A stretch of DNA of 6,759 nucleotides, taken from Bifidobacterium breve (lineage in GTDB: Bacteria > Actinomycetota > Actinomycetes > S36-B12). This document shows positions 1 to 5,332 of the stretch, in pieces (position 1 is the first letter of the stretch; each line of letters opens with the position of its first letter). The DNA is taken from assembly GCA_943328365.2 (NCBI GenBank), contig CALPZT020000087.1, forward strand, positions 1 through 6,759, in the 5' to 3' direction. The notes under the pieces were generated by a model. That model was not told the DNA's origin and made no database searches. It saw only the letters and a list, made by a program, of their open reading frames with translations. The translations under genes were made by a program, and so were the position numbers.

Positions 1-966
1 ACGTTCCTCAAGCTTCAGGAGCTCATGACGACCCGGCCGGTCATCATCCCGGCTGGAAAGTACGTGACGATTCTCGTCGCTGCCGCAACCCTCGCCGGAG
101 CGGTCTGGCTGGTGATCGCACCGCAGACGTGGCTGCTCGTGGCGCTGCTGGTTCTGGCACTGCTCGTGGGCATTTTGTTCGTGCTGCCGGTCGGCGGCGC
201 CGACGTCCCGATCGTCATATCGCTTCTCAACGCCTTCACCGGCCTCTCGGTCGCGGCGAGCGGCTACGTCCTCGGAAACGTCCTCCTCATCGTTGCCGGC
301 ACGCTTGTCGGTGCATCGGGCACGCTCCTCACGCGAGAGATGGCCAAGGCCATGGGCAGGCCGATCACCGCGACACTCTTCGGTGCGTTCAATGGCACGA
401 CTGCGGGCGGGAGCGGGGCGGGCGGTGCTGATCGCCCGGTGCGCTCGGCCACTCCGAACGACGTCGCGATCATGCTCGGGTATGCGCACAAGGTGATCCT
501 CGTTCCCGGGTACGGGCTCGCTGTTGCGCAAGCGCAAGGCACGTTGCGGGAGCTCGCCGACCTGCTCGTCGCCCGCGGCGTCGAGGTCGACTACGCCATT
601 CACCCCGTCGCCGGCCGCATGCCGGGTCACATGAATGTGCTCCTTGCCGAGGCCAGCGTGCCGTACGAGCAGCTCAAGGAGATGGACGAGATCAACCCCG
701 AGTTCGCCACGACCGATGTGGTCCTCGTCGTGGGCGCGAACGATGTGGTGAACCCTGCAGCACGCACCGACAAGAGTGCCCCGATCTACGGCATGCCGAT
801 CCTCAATGTCGATCAGGCGCAGCAGGTCGTGTTCCTCAAGCGGTCCATGCGCCCGGGGTTCGCGGGCATCGATAACGAGGTGCTCTTCGACCCGAAGACC
901 ACGTTGTTGTTCGGCGACGCGAAGGAGTCGCTGACGAAGGTGGTCGCGGGCCTCAAGGCCCTCTGA
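1..966 (+). CDS. pntB: NAD(P) transhydrogenase subunit beta, 5'-truncated by window edge
   Basis: This is the C-terminal 321 residues of the beta subunit of proton-translocating NAD(P)+ transhydrogenase, which moves hydride between NADH and NADP+ at the inner membrane, driven by the proton gradient. The reading frame is open from base 1, so the ATG at 25 is internal; the residues before it (TFLKLQEL) match the family's conserved segment ahead of the last helices. Four hydrophobic helices follow (window residues about 20-38, 43-63, 71-88, 91-111), with the conserved GGADVPIVISLLNAF element. Then comes the NADP(H)-binding domain III: GYGLAVAQAQ (170-179), HPVAGRMPGHMNVLLAEA, GANDVVNPAA (245-254), KRSMRPGFAG and LLFGDAK near the end. 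Full-length PntB is about 460 residues, so roughly the first third is outside the window. The alpha subunit gene(s) probably lie upstream. The domain III nucleotide-binding motifs look intact. The identification is firm. Confidence 0.97.
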   Translation, partial: TFLKLQELMTTRPVIIPAGKYVTILVAAATLAGAVWLVIAPQTWLLVALLVLALLVGILFVLPVGGADVPIVISLLNAFTGLSVAASGYVLGNVLLIVAGTLVGASGTLLTREMAKAMGRPITATLFGAFNGTTAGGSGAGGADRPVRSATPNDVAIMLGYAHKVILVPGYGLAVAQAQGTLRELADLLVARGVEVDYAIHPVAGRMPGHMNVLLAEASVPYEQLKEMDEINPEFATTDVVLVVGANDVVNPAARTDKSAPIYGMPILNVDQAQQVVFLKRSMRPGFAGIDNEVLFDPKTTLLFGDAKESLTKVVAGLKAL

Positions 967-1000
967 CGCTGATTTTCGCGGGGAGGTGTTGACCGCCATT

Positions 1001-1064
1001 CGCGAGTGGCGCCGGTACCTGCTGCGGCTGAACGCGCCGTGTGAAAAATCGGCGCTCACTCGCG
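1001..1064. terminator. Inverted repeat between convergent genes, possible two-way terminator
   Basis: CGCGAGTGGCGCCG (1001-1014) pairs with CGGCGCTCACTCGCG (1050-1064), giving 14 Watson-Crick pairs with one bulged T at 1056. A G-T and a T-A pair can extend it inward to 1016/1048. The loop is about 31-35 bases. It sits 34 bases after the pntB stop and 6 bases beyond the stop of the convergent secreted-protein gene, where a shared terminator is expected. No U-run follows on either strand, as is common in high-GC actinobacteria. The pairing is seen directly; the terminator role is inferred. Confidence 0.5.
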
Positions 1065-1070
1065 CTGCCC

Positions 1071-1907
1071 TCAGCAGATGTCGGTTCCGTCCTGCGGGGC
1101 AATGTTCGGCAACGCTTCAATCTGGGCACCTGTCGATCCCATCAACCGCGGCCAGCAGACCGCGAAGTTCGCCAACTCGGCGCCGCTCCCATGATCCGCG
1201 AGCCATGCGCCGCTGTGCAGCGACTGCTGCTGGCGCCTCAGGTCATACACCCCGAAGTCGAACTGTCGCGGTGACGGCTGGTCGGGGACACTGACCGCGG
1301 TCGCGAGCACCTGCCCCTTGGAGATCTTCACGGGCTTCACGTTGGTGGTCCTCGAGTCCTCGCCCACCGGAATGCTGCGATCGAAGATCCGTTGGAGTGC
1401 TGGGCTGAGGGTTCGCAGGTGGTCATAGCGCACCAGGAATCCGCAGGGGTGCTGAATGTCGACCAGGTACTGAACCGACGACCCCGGCCCGTTCATCTGC
1501 CCATCACGGTTCTCCCGGTATGCAGCCCCGCGAACGAAGTAGCCATCGACGGCGGCGGCCACTGTTCCATTCGCAGTCGGGTCAGCAAAGCGAAGAGCGC
1601 CGTGCGCTTTGTAGTACCGAGCCGTCTCATTGAGCCGCCCAGGTGGTAGCCAGCCATCGAGGGCAGCGACCTGTGCAGGAGGTTGCAGGCGAAGTTTTCC
1701 GCAGCTCGGAGCCTTCGCACTGGGGAGCCAGGCATCCTTACCGTTCCAGGACCACGTCACCGGCGCCTTCGCCCTCGGGTCGCCCTCGGCCGCCGGTGCA
1801 AAGGCGAGCACGCTCGTGGCCGCAAGGAGCACCGAACAGGGGTAGGCGATCAGGCGCGCTGCGCCACACCGGCTCGACCCGCGGTCCAACGTTCTCTTCA
1901 ACTGCAC
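1071..1907 (-). CDS. Secreted protein with degenerate M23-peptidase-like barrel
   Basis: I do not recognise a named family. The 278-residue product starts at GTG (1905-1907); the in-frame TAG four codons upstream and the promoter just ahead fix this start. Residues 1-39 look like a signal peptide: a basic start, a hydrophobic core around 19-37 (LIAYPCSVLLAATSVLA) and likely cleavage near APA|AEG. The mature part has four cysteines (69, 155, 251, 278 = the last residue), which could form two disulfides. Residues about 115-223 resemble the barrel of M23/lysostaphin-type peptidases: AAVDGYFVRGAAY, VQYLVDIQHPCGFLVRYDHL (145-164), then KISKGQVLATAV (194-205) and QFDFGVYDLR (215-224), which sits where active enzymes carry HxHFE. 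That zinc-binding HxH is absent here (QFDF), and no HxxxD is seen at the first site, so it is probably non-catalytic. A role in binding envelope or glycans is a guess. It is monocistronic and convergent with pntB. Confidence 0.78.
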   Translation of the reverse strand: MQLKRTLDRGSSRCGAARLIAYPCSVLLAATSVLAFAPAAEGDPRAKAPVTWSWNGKDAWLPSAKAPSCGKLRLQPPAQVAALDGWLPPGRLNETARYYKAHGALRFADPTANGTVAAAVDGYFVRGAAYRENRDGQMNGPGSSVQYLVDIQHPCGFLVRYDHLRTLSPALQRIFDRSIPVGEDSRTTNVKPVKISKGQVLATAVSVPDQPSPRQFDFGVYDLRRQQQSLHSGAWLADHGSGAELANFAVCWPRLMGSTGAQIEALPNIAPQDGTDIC

Positions 1908-1913
1908 CGTTGG

Positions 1914-1942
1914 ATGCTAGGAGTCGATCCGAACCCCGTCAA
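1914..1942 (-). promoter_or_regulatory. Promoter of the secreted-protein gene, leaderless arrangement
   Basis: On the minus strand TTGACG (1942-1937; 5 of 6 matches to the -35 consensus) is followed by a 17-base spacer and TAGCAT (1919-1914; fits the actinobacterial TAnnnT -10). Only six bases separate the -10 from the GTG at 1907, so transcription should start at or next to the start codon. No Shine-Dalgarno sequence is present, which agrees with a leaderless mRNA. The motifs are seen; use in vivo is inferred. Confidence 0.6.
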
Positions 1943-1951
1943 GTGATTGAC
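1938..1951. promoter_or_regulatory. Possible operator dyad over the -35 box
   Basis: GTCAAGTGATTGAC is a perfect dyad with 5-bp arms (1938-1942 and 1947-1951) and a 4-bp centre. It covers the -35 element of the minus-strand promoter, a usual place for a dimeric regulator to act. The arms are short, so a chance dyad is quite possible. Confidence 0.3.
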
Positions 1952-1992
1952 AAGACTCAGCACAAGCGCCCGCGAAGTGCTCTCCGTGCCTC

Positions 1993-2028
1993 ACGTAGGA
2001 ATGTCCGCGAACGTAGGAATGCCCGCGA
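1993..2028. repeat. 18-bp tandem repeat, two copies
   Basis: ACGTAGGAATGTCCGCGA (1993-2010) is followed directly by ACGTAGGAATGCCCGCGA (2011-2028), differing at one base. A shorter piece, GCCCGCGAA, also occurs at 1968-1976 and again at 2021-2029. Repeated short units of this size can be transposase-binding terminal repeats (as in IS21-type elements), regulator sites or simple slippage; no transposase gene remains nearby to decide. Confidence 0.8.
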
Positions 2029-2271
2029 AACGGTGGGCATCATCGTGTCTGGAACCGGCGGCGAAATCCTCAACCAAGGAGACGACATCAGAGACCGACG
2101 CGCCTACTCACCGTGCTTCGCCAAGACGAACTCCCCACCATCACCGTCGCCTGCCGGGGCAACCGACGACTCAGCGCCCAATTCGCCTGAAGCTTGGGCC
2201 ACACTCGCTGCGTGAGATTCTGCGCTAACCGACGTCCGACCACAGCAAAGGCGGAGGCTAGCTGGATCAGA

Positions 2272-2308
2272 TAAACGAAATCACGGTCGTTCAGCCTGAA
2301 TTCGTTTA
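2272..2308. repeat. Inverted repeat, AT-rich arms
   Basis: TAAACGAA (2272-2279) and TTCGTTTA (2301-2308) are perfect 8-bp complements separated by 21 bases. A smaller dyad, TTCAGCCTGAA (2290-2300), lies inside but is not concentric. It is about 50 bases past the upp stop, in the low-GC stretch. There is no U-run, so it is not a clear terminator; an operator or old element end is equally possible. Confidence 0.5.
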
Positions 2309-2358
2309 CCTTGCCCGGATTCTGGGCGAGATGGGAGTAGGGGTGGGTTGGGGGCTTG

Positions 2359-3000
2359 CTACTCCGCCACTCCGTAGAGGCGGTCGCCTGCATCGCCGAG
2401 GCCGGGCACGATGTAGCCCTTCTCATTGAGGTGCGAGTCGACTGCAGCGGTCACGACGGTGACGTCGACATCGCGATCGCCATAAGCGGCGTCGAGTCGC
2501 GCGATGCCCTCGGGGGCCGCGAGCAGGCAGATGGCGGTGACGTCGCGAGCCCCGCGCTCGAGCAGCAGGTCGATCGCCGCGATGAGGGTGCCGCCGGTGG
2601 CGAGCATCGGGTCAAGGACGAACACCTGCCGGTGCGCGAGATTGTGGGGGAGTCGGTCGGCGTAGGTGGTTGCGGTGAGCGACGTCTCATCGCGGACCAT
2701 GCCGAGGAAGCCGACCTCGGCAGTGGGCATGAGCTTCACCATGCCATTGAGCATGCCGAGACCGGCGCGAAGGATCGGGACGACGAGGGGCTTGGGCTCG
2801 GCCATTTCCTGGACCGTGCACGGGGCCACGGGGGTCGTGATGTCGACGGGCTTGACGAGGAGCGTTCTCGTCGCCTCGTAGGCGAGAAGGGTCACGAGTT
2901 CCTCGGCGAGAAGGCGGAACGTCGCGGAGGAGGTGTCCTGAGCGCGAAGTCGGCCGAGCTTGTGGGCGACGAGCGGATGGTCGATGACGAGGGTGCGCAT
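2359..3000 (-). CDS. upp: Uracil phosphoribosyltransferase
   Basis: The 213-residue product salvages uracil: uracil + PRPP gives UMP + diphosphate in the cytosol. It is close to the family's usual 208-210 residues and is complete. The PRPP-binding loop VLDPMLATGGT is at 128-138. Other family marks are PILRAGLGML (75-84), the GMVRDE turn (100-105), LLAAPEGI, and the uracil-binding C-terminal end GYIVPGLGDAGDRLYG. The ATG at 3000 gives the expected N-terminus (MRTLVIDHPLVAHKL). There is no Shine-Dalgarno sequence before it, but a TAnnnT box seven bases upstream suggests leaderless expression. It is transcribed alone, divergently from the tadA operon, with no uracil permease gene visible next to it. 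The identification is firm. Confidence 0.97.
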   Translation of the reverse strand: MRTLVIDHPLVAHKLGRLRAQDTSSATFRLLAEELVTLLAYEATRTLLVKPVDITTPVAPCTVQEMAEPKPLVVPILRAGLGMLNGMVKLMPTAEVGFLGMVRDETSLTATTYADRLPHNLAHRQVFVLDPMLATGGTLIAAIDLLLERGARDVTAICLLAAPEGIARLDAAYGDRDVDVTVVTAAVDSHLNEKGYIVPGLGDAGDRLYGVAE

Positions 3001-3007
3001 AGCCGCG

Positions 3008-3013
3008 AGAGTA
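3008..3013 (-). promoter_or_regulatory. Possible -10 box of upp (leaderless)
   Basis: On the minus strand TACTCT (fits TAnnnT) ends seven bases before the upp ATG at 3000, so the transcript would begin at about the start codon. This agrees with the missing ribosome site. No good -35 is seen, so the call is tentative. Confidence 0.35.
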
Positions 3014-3022
3014 GTCGCCGAT

Positions 3023-3052
3023 GTGACGCGGCCTACCTCGGCGTGCCACGAT
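3023..3052 (+). promoter_or_regulatory. Possible promoter of the tadA operon (leaderless)
   Basis: GTGACG (3023-3028; matches TGAC of the -35 consensus), an 18-base spacer, and CACGAT (3047-3052; one change from TAnnnT) lie six bases before the ATG at 3059. There is no Shine-Dalgarno sequence. The match is weaker than that for the secreted-protein promoter. Confidence 0.3.
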
Positions 3053-3058
3053 CACCCC

Positions 3059-3550
3059 ATGGGCAGCGACGACGCAGACGACACATCGATCGACTTTGCG
3101 GTTGCCTGCTGGCGCGAGGAGGGTCTGTGGACCGTCTCAGCCCTGCCGGCTCGCAGCACGACTTCCGCAGATTCGCTGGTCGCGACCCTTCGCCAGTTCC
3201 CCGGCGAAGGCGGCGTGTTCGGCCTCGTTGGCGTGTCGGACGAGTTCTTCCTCGCCGTCCGTCAGATGGGGGAGCGTACGAGGGCCCTCATCAGCGACGG
3301 CACCGCGATCCTCGACTGGGAACTTGCCGCTGAGGTTGCCGACGTGATCGGGCTCGACATTGACGAGGACGAACTCGAGGACTTCGAGCCCATCGGTGAC
3401 CTCTCGCTGTTCGCCGACTTCGGCTTCGATTCCACTGAGCTCGCCCTGCTGTGCGGTGATGTCGATCTGTACCCGGACGAGCAGGTTCGGACAATTGCCA
3501 AGCGCATGGGGTTCCTGCCGCAGCTGTCCGCGGCTATTCCCGCTGGCTGA
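3059..3550 (+). CDS. tRNA adenosine deaminase-associated protein
   Basis: The 163-residue product fits the actinobacterial family annotated as 'putative tRNA adenosine deaminase-associated protein', known mainly because it sits directly before tadA. Its biochemical role is unknown to me. Seen here: the conserved-looking N-terminal FAVACWREEGLWTVSALP (13-30), a middle part GVFGLVGVSDEFFLAVRQ, and a strongly acidic run DIDEDELEDFEP starting at about residue 100, then LSLFADFGF. There is no signal peptide or membrane segment, so it should be cytosolic. The ATG at 3059 was chosen over the longer TTG-initiated frame from 2960, because the extension would overlap the start of upp on the other strand and adds no family-like sequence. 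The stop is two bases before the tadA start, so the two are almost surely co-transcribed and perhaps translationally coupled. A helper or regulator of TadA is an inference from position only. Confidence 0.88.
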   Translation: MGSDDADDTSIDFAVACWREEGLWTVSALPARSTTSADSLVATLRQFPGEGGVFGLVGVSDEFFLAVRQMGERTRALISDGTAILDWELAAEVADVIGLDIDEDELEDFEPIGDLSLFADFGFDSTELALLCGDVDLYPDEQVRTIAKRMGFLPQLSAAIPAG

Positions 3551-3552
3551 CC

Positions 3553-4026
3553 GTGCCCCCGACCTCAGATGCCAGCGCCATGCGGCTGGCGCTCGCTGAG
3601 GCGGCGAGGGCAGGTGCCGCCGGCGATATCCCGATCGGCGCCATCGTCCTTGATCCTGATGGCGAGGTGATCGCGTCCGCCTGCAACGAGCGTGAGTGGT
3701 CAGGCGACCCAACGGCTCACGCCGAGATCCTCGCCCTGCGCGCCGCGTCTCAACTGCTTGGGGAGTGGCGGCTTGATGGATGCACGCTGGTCGTCACGCT
3801 GGAGCCGTGTCCGATGTGCGCGGGTGCGGTGGTCATGTCGCGTGTCGCCCGGCTCGTCTTCGGCGCTTGGAACGACGTCTACGGCGCAGCGGGCTCGGCC
3901 TGGGACCTGGTGAGGGATCGACGGCTCAATCACCGCGCCGAGGTCGTTGGTGGGGTGCTCGAGCCGGAGTGTGGCAGGCTTGTGCAAGATTTCATGGCGA
4001 CGCGACGATCAGGAGGCCGGCATTGA
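3553..4026 (+). CDS. tadA: tRNA-specific adenosine-34 deaminase
   Basis: TadA deaminates adenosine to inosine at wobble position 34 of tRNA-Arg(ACG), letting one tRNA read several arginine codons. The 157-residue product has the zinc-dependent cytidine/deoxycytidylate deaminase fold with the full active site: PTAHAE (zinc ligand His56, proton-shuttle Glu58) and EPCPMCAG (zinc ligands Cys86 and Cys89). The substrate-side segments DIPIGAIV, VVMSRVARLVFGAWN and AAGSAWD, and the late NHRAEVVGGVL, also fit. The GTG at 3553 was chosen because it lies two bases after the preceding stop; the ATG at 3580 (residue 10, MRLALAEA) is the main alternative and would still keep the core, since family alignment begins about there. 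No ribosome site precedes the GTG, which suggests coupling to the upstream gene. Its stop overlaps the next gene's TTG start. The gene is normally essential. Confidence 0.95.
   Translation: MPPTSDASAMRLALAEAARAGAAGDIPIGAIVLDPDGEVIASACNEREWSGDPTAHAEILALRAASQLLGEWRLDGCTLVVTLEPCPMCAGAVVMSRVARLVFGAWNDVYGAAGSAWDLVRDRRLNHRAEVVGGVLEPECGRLVQDFMATRRSGGRH
4011..4016 (+). promoter_or_regulatory. Shine-Dalgarno AGGAGG fixing a TTG start
   Basis: A perfect AGGAGG inside the 3' end of tadA lies six bases before the TTG at 4023. It decides the start of the downstream LytR_C gene, which has no ATG or GTG ahead of its basic N-terminus and membrane segment. Confidence 0.85.
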
Positions 4027-4718
4027 ACGCATTGCGAGAGAGCGTGATCCGGCACCCACGGCGCCGCCGCCGCCCGGTGTGGGCCATTCTGCTCTTCGTC
4101 GTCCTCGGCAGTATCGGACTGTTCGGTGTCGGGTTTGCGCTCTCAGTGCTCCTTCGGGGTCAGGGCACCCCAGTGGCGGACGAAACCGGGGTGCCGTCCG
4201 CGACCTCGGCACCGCTGCCCTGCTCGACGACGATGGTGACGCCGGCCGAAGTGCTTCCGCGAACGAGCCGAATCACGATCAACGTCTACAACGCGACGAA
4301 GCGCCAGGGTCTTGCGGGCGAGACGGCTCAGGCGCTGGCGGCCCGTGGGTTTGTCGTGAAGGAGGTCGCGAACGACCCCGAGGGTCAGAAGGTGGCCGGC
4401 GTCGCTGAGATCCGGTACGGGCCGAAGGGTGCCGTGGCCGCGCAGCTGCTGGGCTTCTACTTGCCGGGCGCCGAGATGGTTCCGGATGATCGAAGCAAGA
4501 AGGTCATCGACGTCGTCATCGGCAAGGAGTACAGCGAGGTCCAGGGTGAGGCCCAGGTCGCGGCCGCCCTCGCCTCGCCCTCGCCGTCGACTTCAGGGCC
4601 TGGATGCGCCGCGGCTGAGCTCGCAGCCGAAGCGAGCGCCGCAGCATCCTCGGCAGCGGTGGTTTCGCCGGCTCCCTCGCTGACCCCCTCGGCCAGTGTG
4701 GCCCCCAGCGCTGAGTAG
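4023..4718 (+). CDS. Membrane-anchored LytR_C-domain protein
   Basis: The 231-residue product starts at TTG 4023, overlapping the tadA stop (TTGA). Residues 1-18 are very basic (HPRRRRRP), then one membrane helix spans about 19-43 (VWAILLFVVLGSIGLFGVG), so the rest should lie outside the cell. Residues about 83-170 match the LytR_C domain (LytR/CpsA/Psr C-terminal domain): ITINVYNATKRQGLAGETAQALAARG is the typical 'VxNGTxxxGLA' opening, followed by EIRYGPKGAVAAQLL, LPGAEMVPDD and IDVVIGKEY. The catalytic LCP (wall-teichoic/arabinogalactan ligase-type) domain is absent, as in many stand-alone actinobacterial LytR_C proteins. After it comes an Ala/Ser/Pro-rich tail to the end. Two extracytoplasmic cysteines (67 and 195) flank the domain and might pair. 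A cell-envelope role is likely from family; the exact function and the reason for linkage to tadA are unknown. Confidence 0.9.
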   Translation: MNALRESVIRHPRRRRRPVWAILLFVVLGSIGLFGVGFALSVLLRGQGTPVADETGVPSATSAPLPCSTTMVTPAEVLPRTSRITINVYNATKRQGLAGETAQALAARGFVVKEVANDPEGQKVAGVAEIRYGPKGAVAAQLLGFYLPGAEMVPDDRSKKVIDVVIGKEYSEVQGEAQVAAALASPSPSTSGPGCAAAELAAEASAAASSAAVVSPAPSLTPSASVAPSAE

Positions 4719-4731
4719 CCCAGCGCCCCTC

Positions 4732-4799
4732 GTCCTCTTGCTCCCGGCAGCGGGCGTGATCGAGGACTCATGGTCGGGCGATCCACCTGGCGGGTGATC
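4732..4799. terminator. Weak hairpins between convergent genes
   Basis: GTCCTC (4732-4737) can pair with GAGGAC (4762-4767), with an inner CCCG-gcag-CGGG (4743-4754). Next to it GATC-c-ACC (4780-4787) pairs with GGTGATC (4793-4799), overlapping the minus-strand stop. Both lie between the LytR_C gene and the convergent oxidoreductase gene, where termination from both sides is needed. Neither has a U-run and the stems are short, so the assignment is tentative. Confidence 0.3.
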
Positions 4800-5238
4800 A
4801 GACAGGCGATGCGATGAGGACGGGGATGAGTCGCGCGGTCTTCGCGGCGTACTCCTCGTATGTCGGGAACACTGCGACAGAACGCTCCCACCAGGCATCG
4901 CGTTCGGCGCCCTCGACCTCGCGCACGGTGTAGTCGACTGGCGCAGGACCGTCCTGGATCATCACTCGAGGGTCGGCGACCAGGTTGAGGTACCAGTCAG
5001 GGTGCTCGGCGTGACCGCCCTTGCTCGCGACGAGCGCGTACTCGCCCTCGTGCTCGACACGCATGAGCCCGATCTTGCGGACCTTGCCGGACTTCGCGCC
5101 GATCATCGTCACGATGATGATCGGAATCCCGGTATCGCGAAGGGTGTTCGCCTGCGTACCGCCCGATGCCTCGTAGTCCGCGACCTGATCAGCGACCCAC
5201 TGAGACGTGCTTGGCTCATACTCGCCCGTGATTGGCAT
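4798..5238 (-). CDS. DDN-type F420-dependent nitroreductase family oxidoreductase
   Basis: The 146-residue product belongs to the deazaflavin (F420)-dependent nitroreductase family, small split-barrel proteins of which M. tuberculosis Ddn is the known example; physiological substrates of most members are unknown. Seen: an N-terminal helix (WVADQVADYEASGG, 14-27), IIIVTMIGAKSGKVRKIGLM (40-59), equal to the family's T-xG-RxSGxxR cofactor phosphate region, YALVASKGGHAEHPDWYLNL (67-86), equal to the LVAS-GG-xxxPxWYxNL hallmark, then DPRVMIQDG, and a C-terminal AERDAWWERSVAVFPTYEEYAAKT helix pair. It is cytosolic or membrane-associated, without a signal peptide. The ATG at 5238 has GGAGG five bases upstream, which rules out the longer open frame to 5691 that is a shadow of the neighbouring gene. 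It follows the serine hydrolase gene by 94 bases on the same strand, so it may have its own promoter. Family assignment is firm; the substrate is unknown. Confidence 0.93.
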   Translation of the reverse strand: MPITGEYEPSTSQWVADQVADYEASGGTQANTLRDTGIPIIIVTMIGAKSGKVRKIGLMRVEHEGEYALVASKGGHAEHPDWYLNLVADPRVMIQDGPAPVDYTVREVEGAERDAWWERSVAVFPTYEEYAAKTARLIPVLIASPV

Positions 5239-5243
5239 GGAAT

Positions 5244-5248
5244 CCTCC
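5244..5248 (-). promoter_or_regulatory. Ribosome binding site of the F420-dependent oxidoreductase
   Basis: GGAGG on the minus strand, five bases before the ATG at 5238. It settles the start against the longer upstream open frame. Confidence 0.8.
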
Positions 5249-5270
5249 GGAAGTCTGCCCCGCTGTGCAC

Positions 5271-5323
5271 TGCCGCACCGGGATATCGATGAACGACGGG
5301 ATATGGCTGAACATAGTGCGGCA
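5271..5323. repeat. Inverted repeat enclosing two direct repeats
   Basis: TGCCGCAC (5271-5278) and GTGCGGCA (5316-5323) are perfect complements with a 37-base interval. Inside, CGGGATAT occurs twice (5279-5286 and 5297-5304), 18 bases apart. The element lies between the serine hydrolase stop and the oxidoreductase start, so it could be a terminator for the first, or an operator/5' leader element for the second. Confidence 0.5.
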
Positions 5324-5332
5324 ACTGTGTCG

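Larger units (their letters stand above)
1908..2358. other. Gene-poor intergenic region, partly low GC
   Basis: About 450 bases between the divergently oriented promoter of the secreted protein and the 3' end of upp. Open frames here have no good start or ribosome site, show low-complexity or shadow-like translations, and match no family I know. The left end carries the promoter and operator-like dyad, 1993-2028 an 18-bp tandem repeat, and 2272-2308 a dyad. A hand count gives 41 of 80 GC over 2241-2320, against 42 of 60 over 541-600 in pntB, so this stretch is clearly less GC-rich. It may be a scar of old insertion or simply intergenic DNA. No tRNA or other RNA gene was recognised. Confidence 0.6.

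Noticed and set aside
1..24. Treating the ATG at 25 as the true start of pntB
   Set aside because: The frame is open to base 1 and the preceding residues fit the family, so the gene is cut by the window edge, not a short form.
2104..2202. Minus-strand 32-codon frame ending in EFVLAKHGE
   Set aside because: The end looks somewhat protein-like, but there is no ribosome site or clear start and no family match, so a gene or gene remnant cannot be supported.
1643..2215. Plus-strand open frame of 190 codons
   Set aside because: It is the shadow of the secreted-protein gene, running on into the gap; Arg/Ser/Pro-rich translation is typical of a wrong frame in high-GC DNA.
2088..2426. Minus-strand open frame of 112 codons in the gap beside upp
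   Set aside because: It overlaps the 3' end of upp in another frame, has no ribosome site, and its translation looks like shuffled composition without family motifs.
3780..4022. Upstream extension of the LytR_C frame into tadA
   Set aside because: It overlaps tadA entirely; the TTG at 4023 has a perfect ribosome site and begins a sensible membrane-protein N-terminus.
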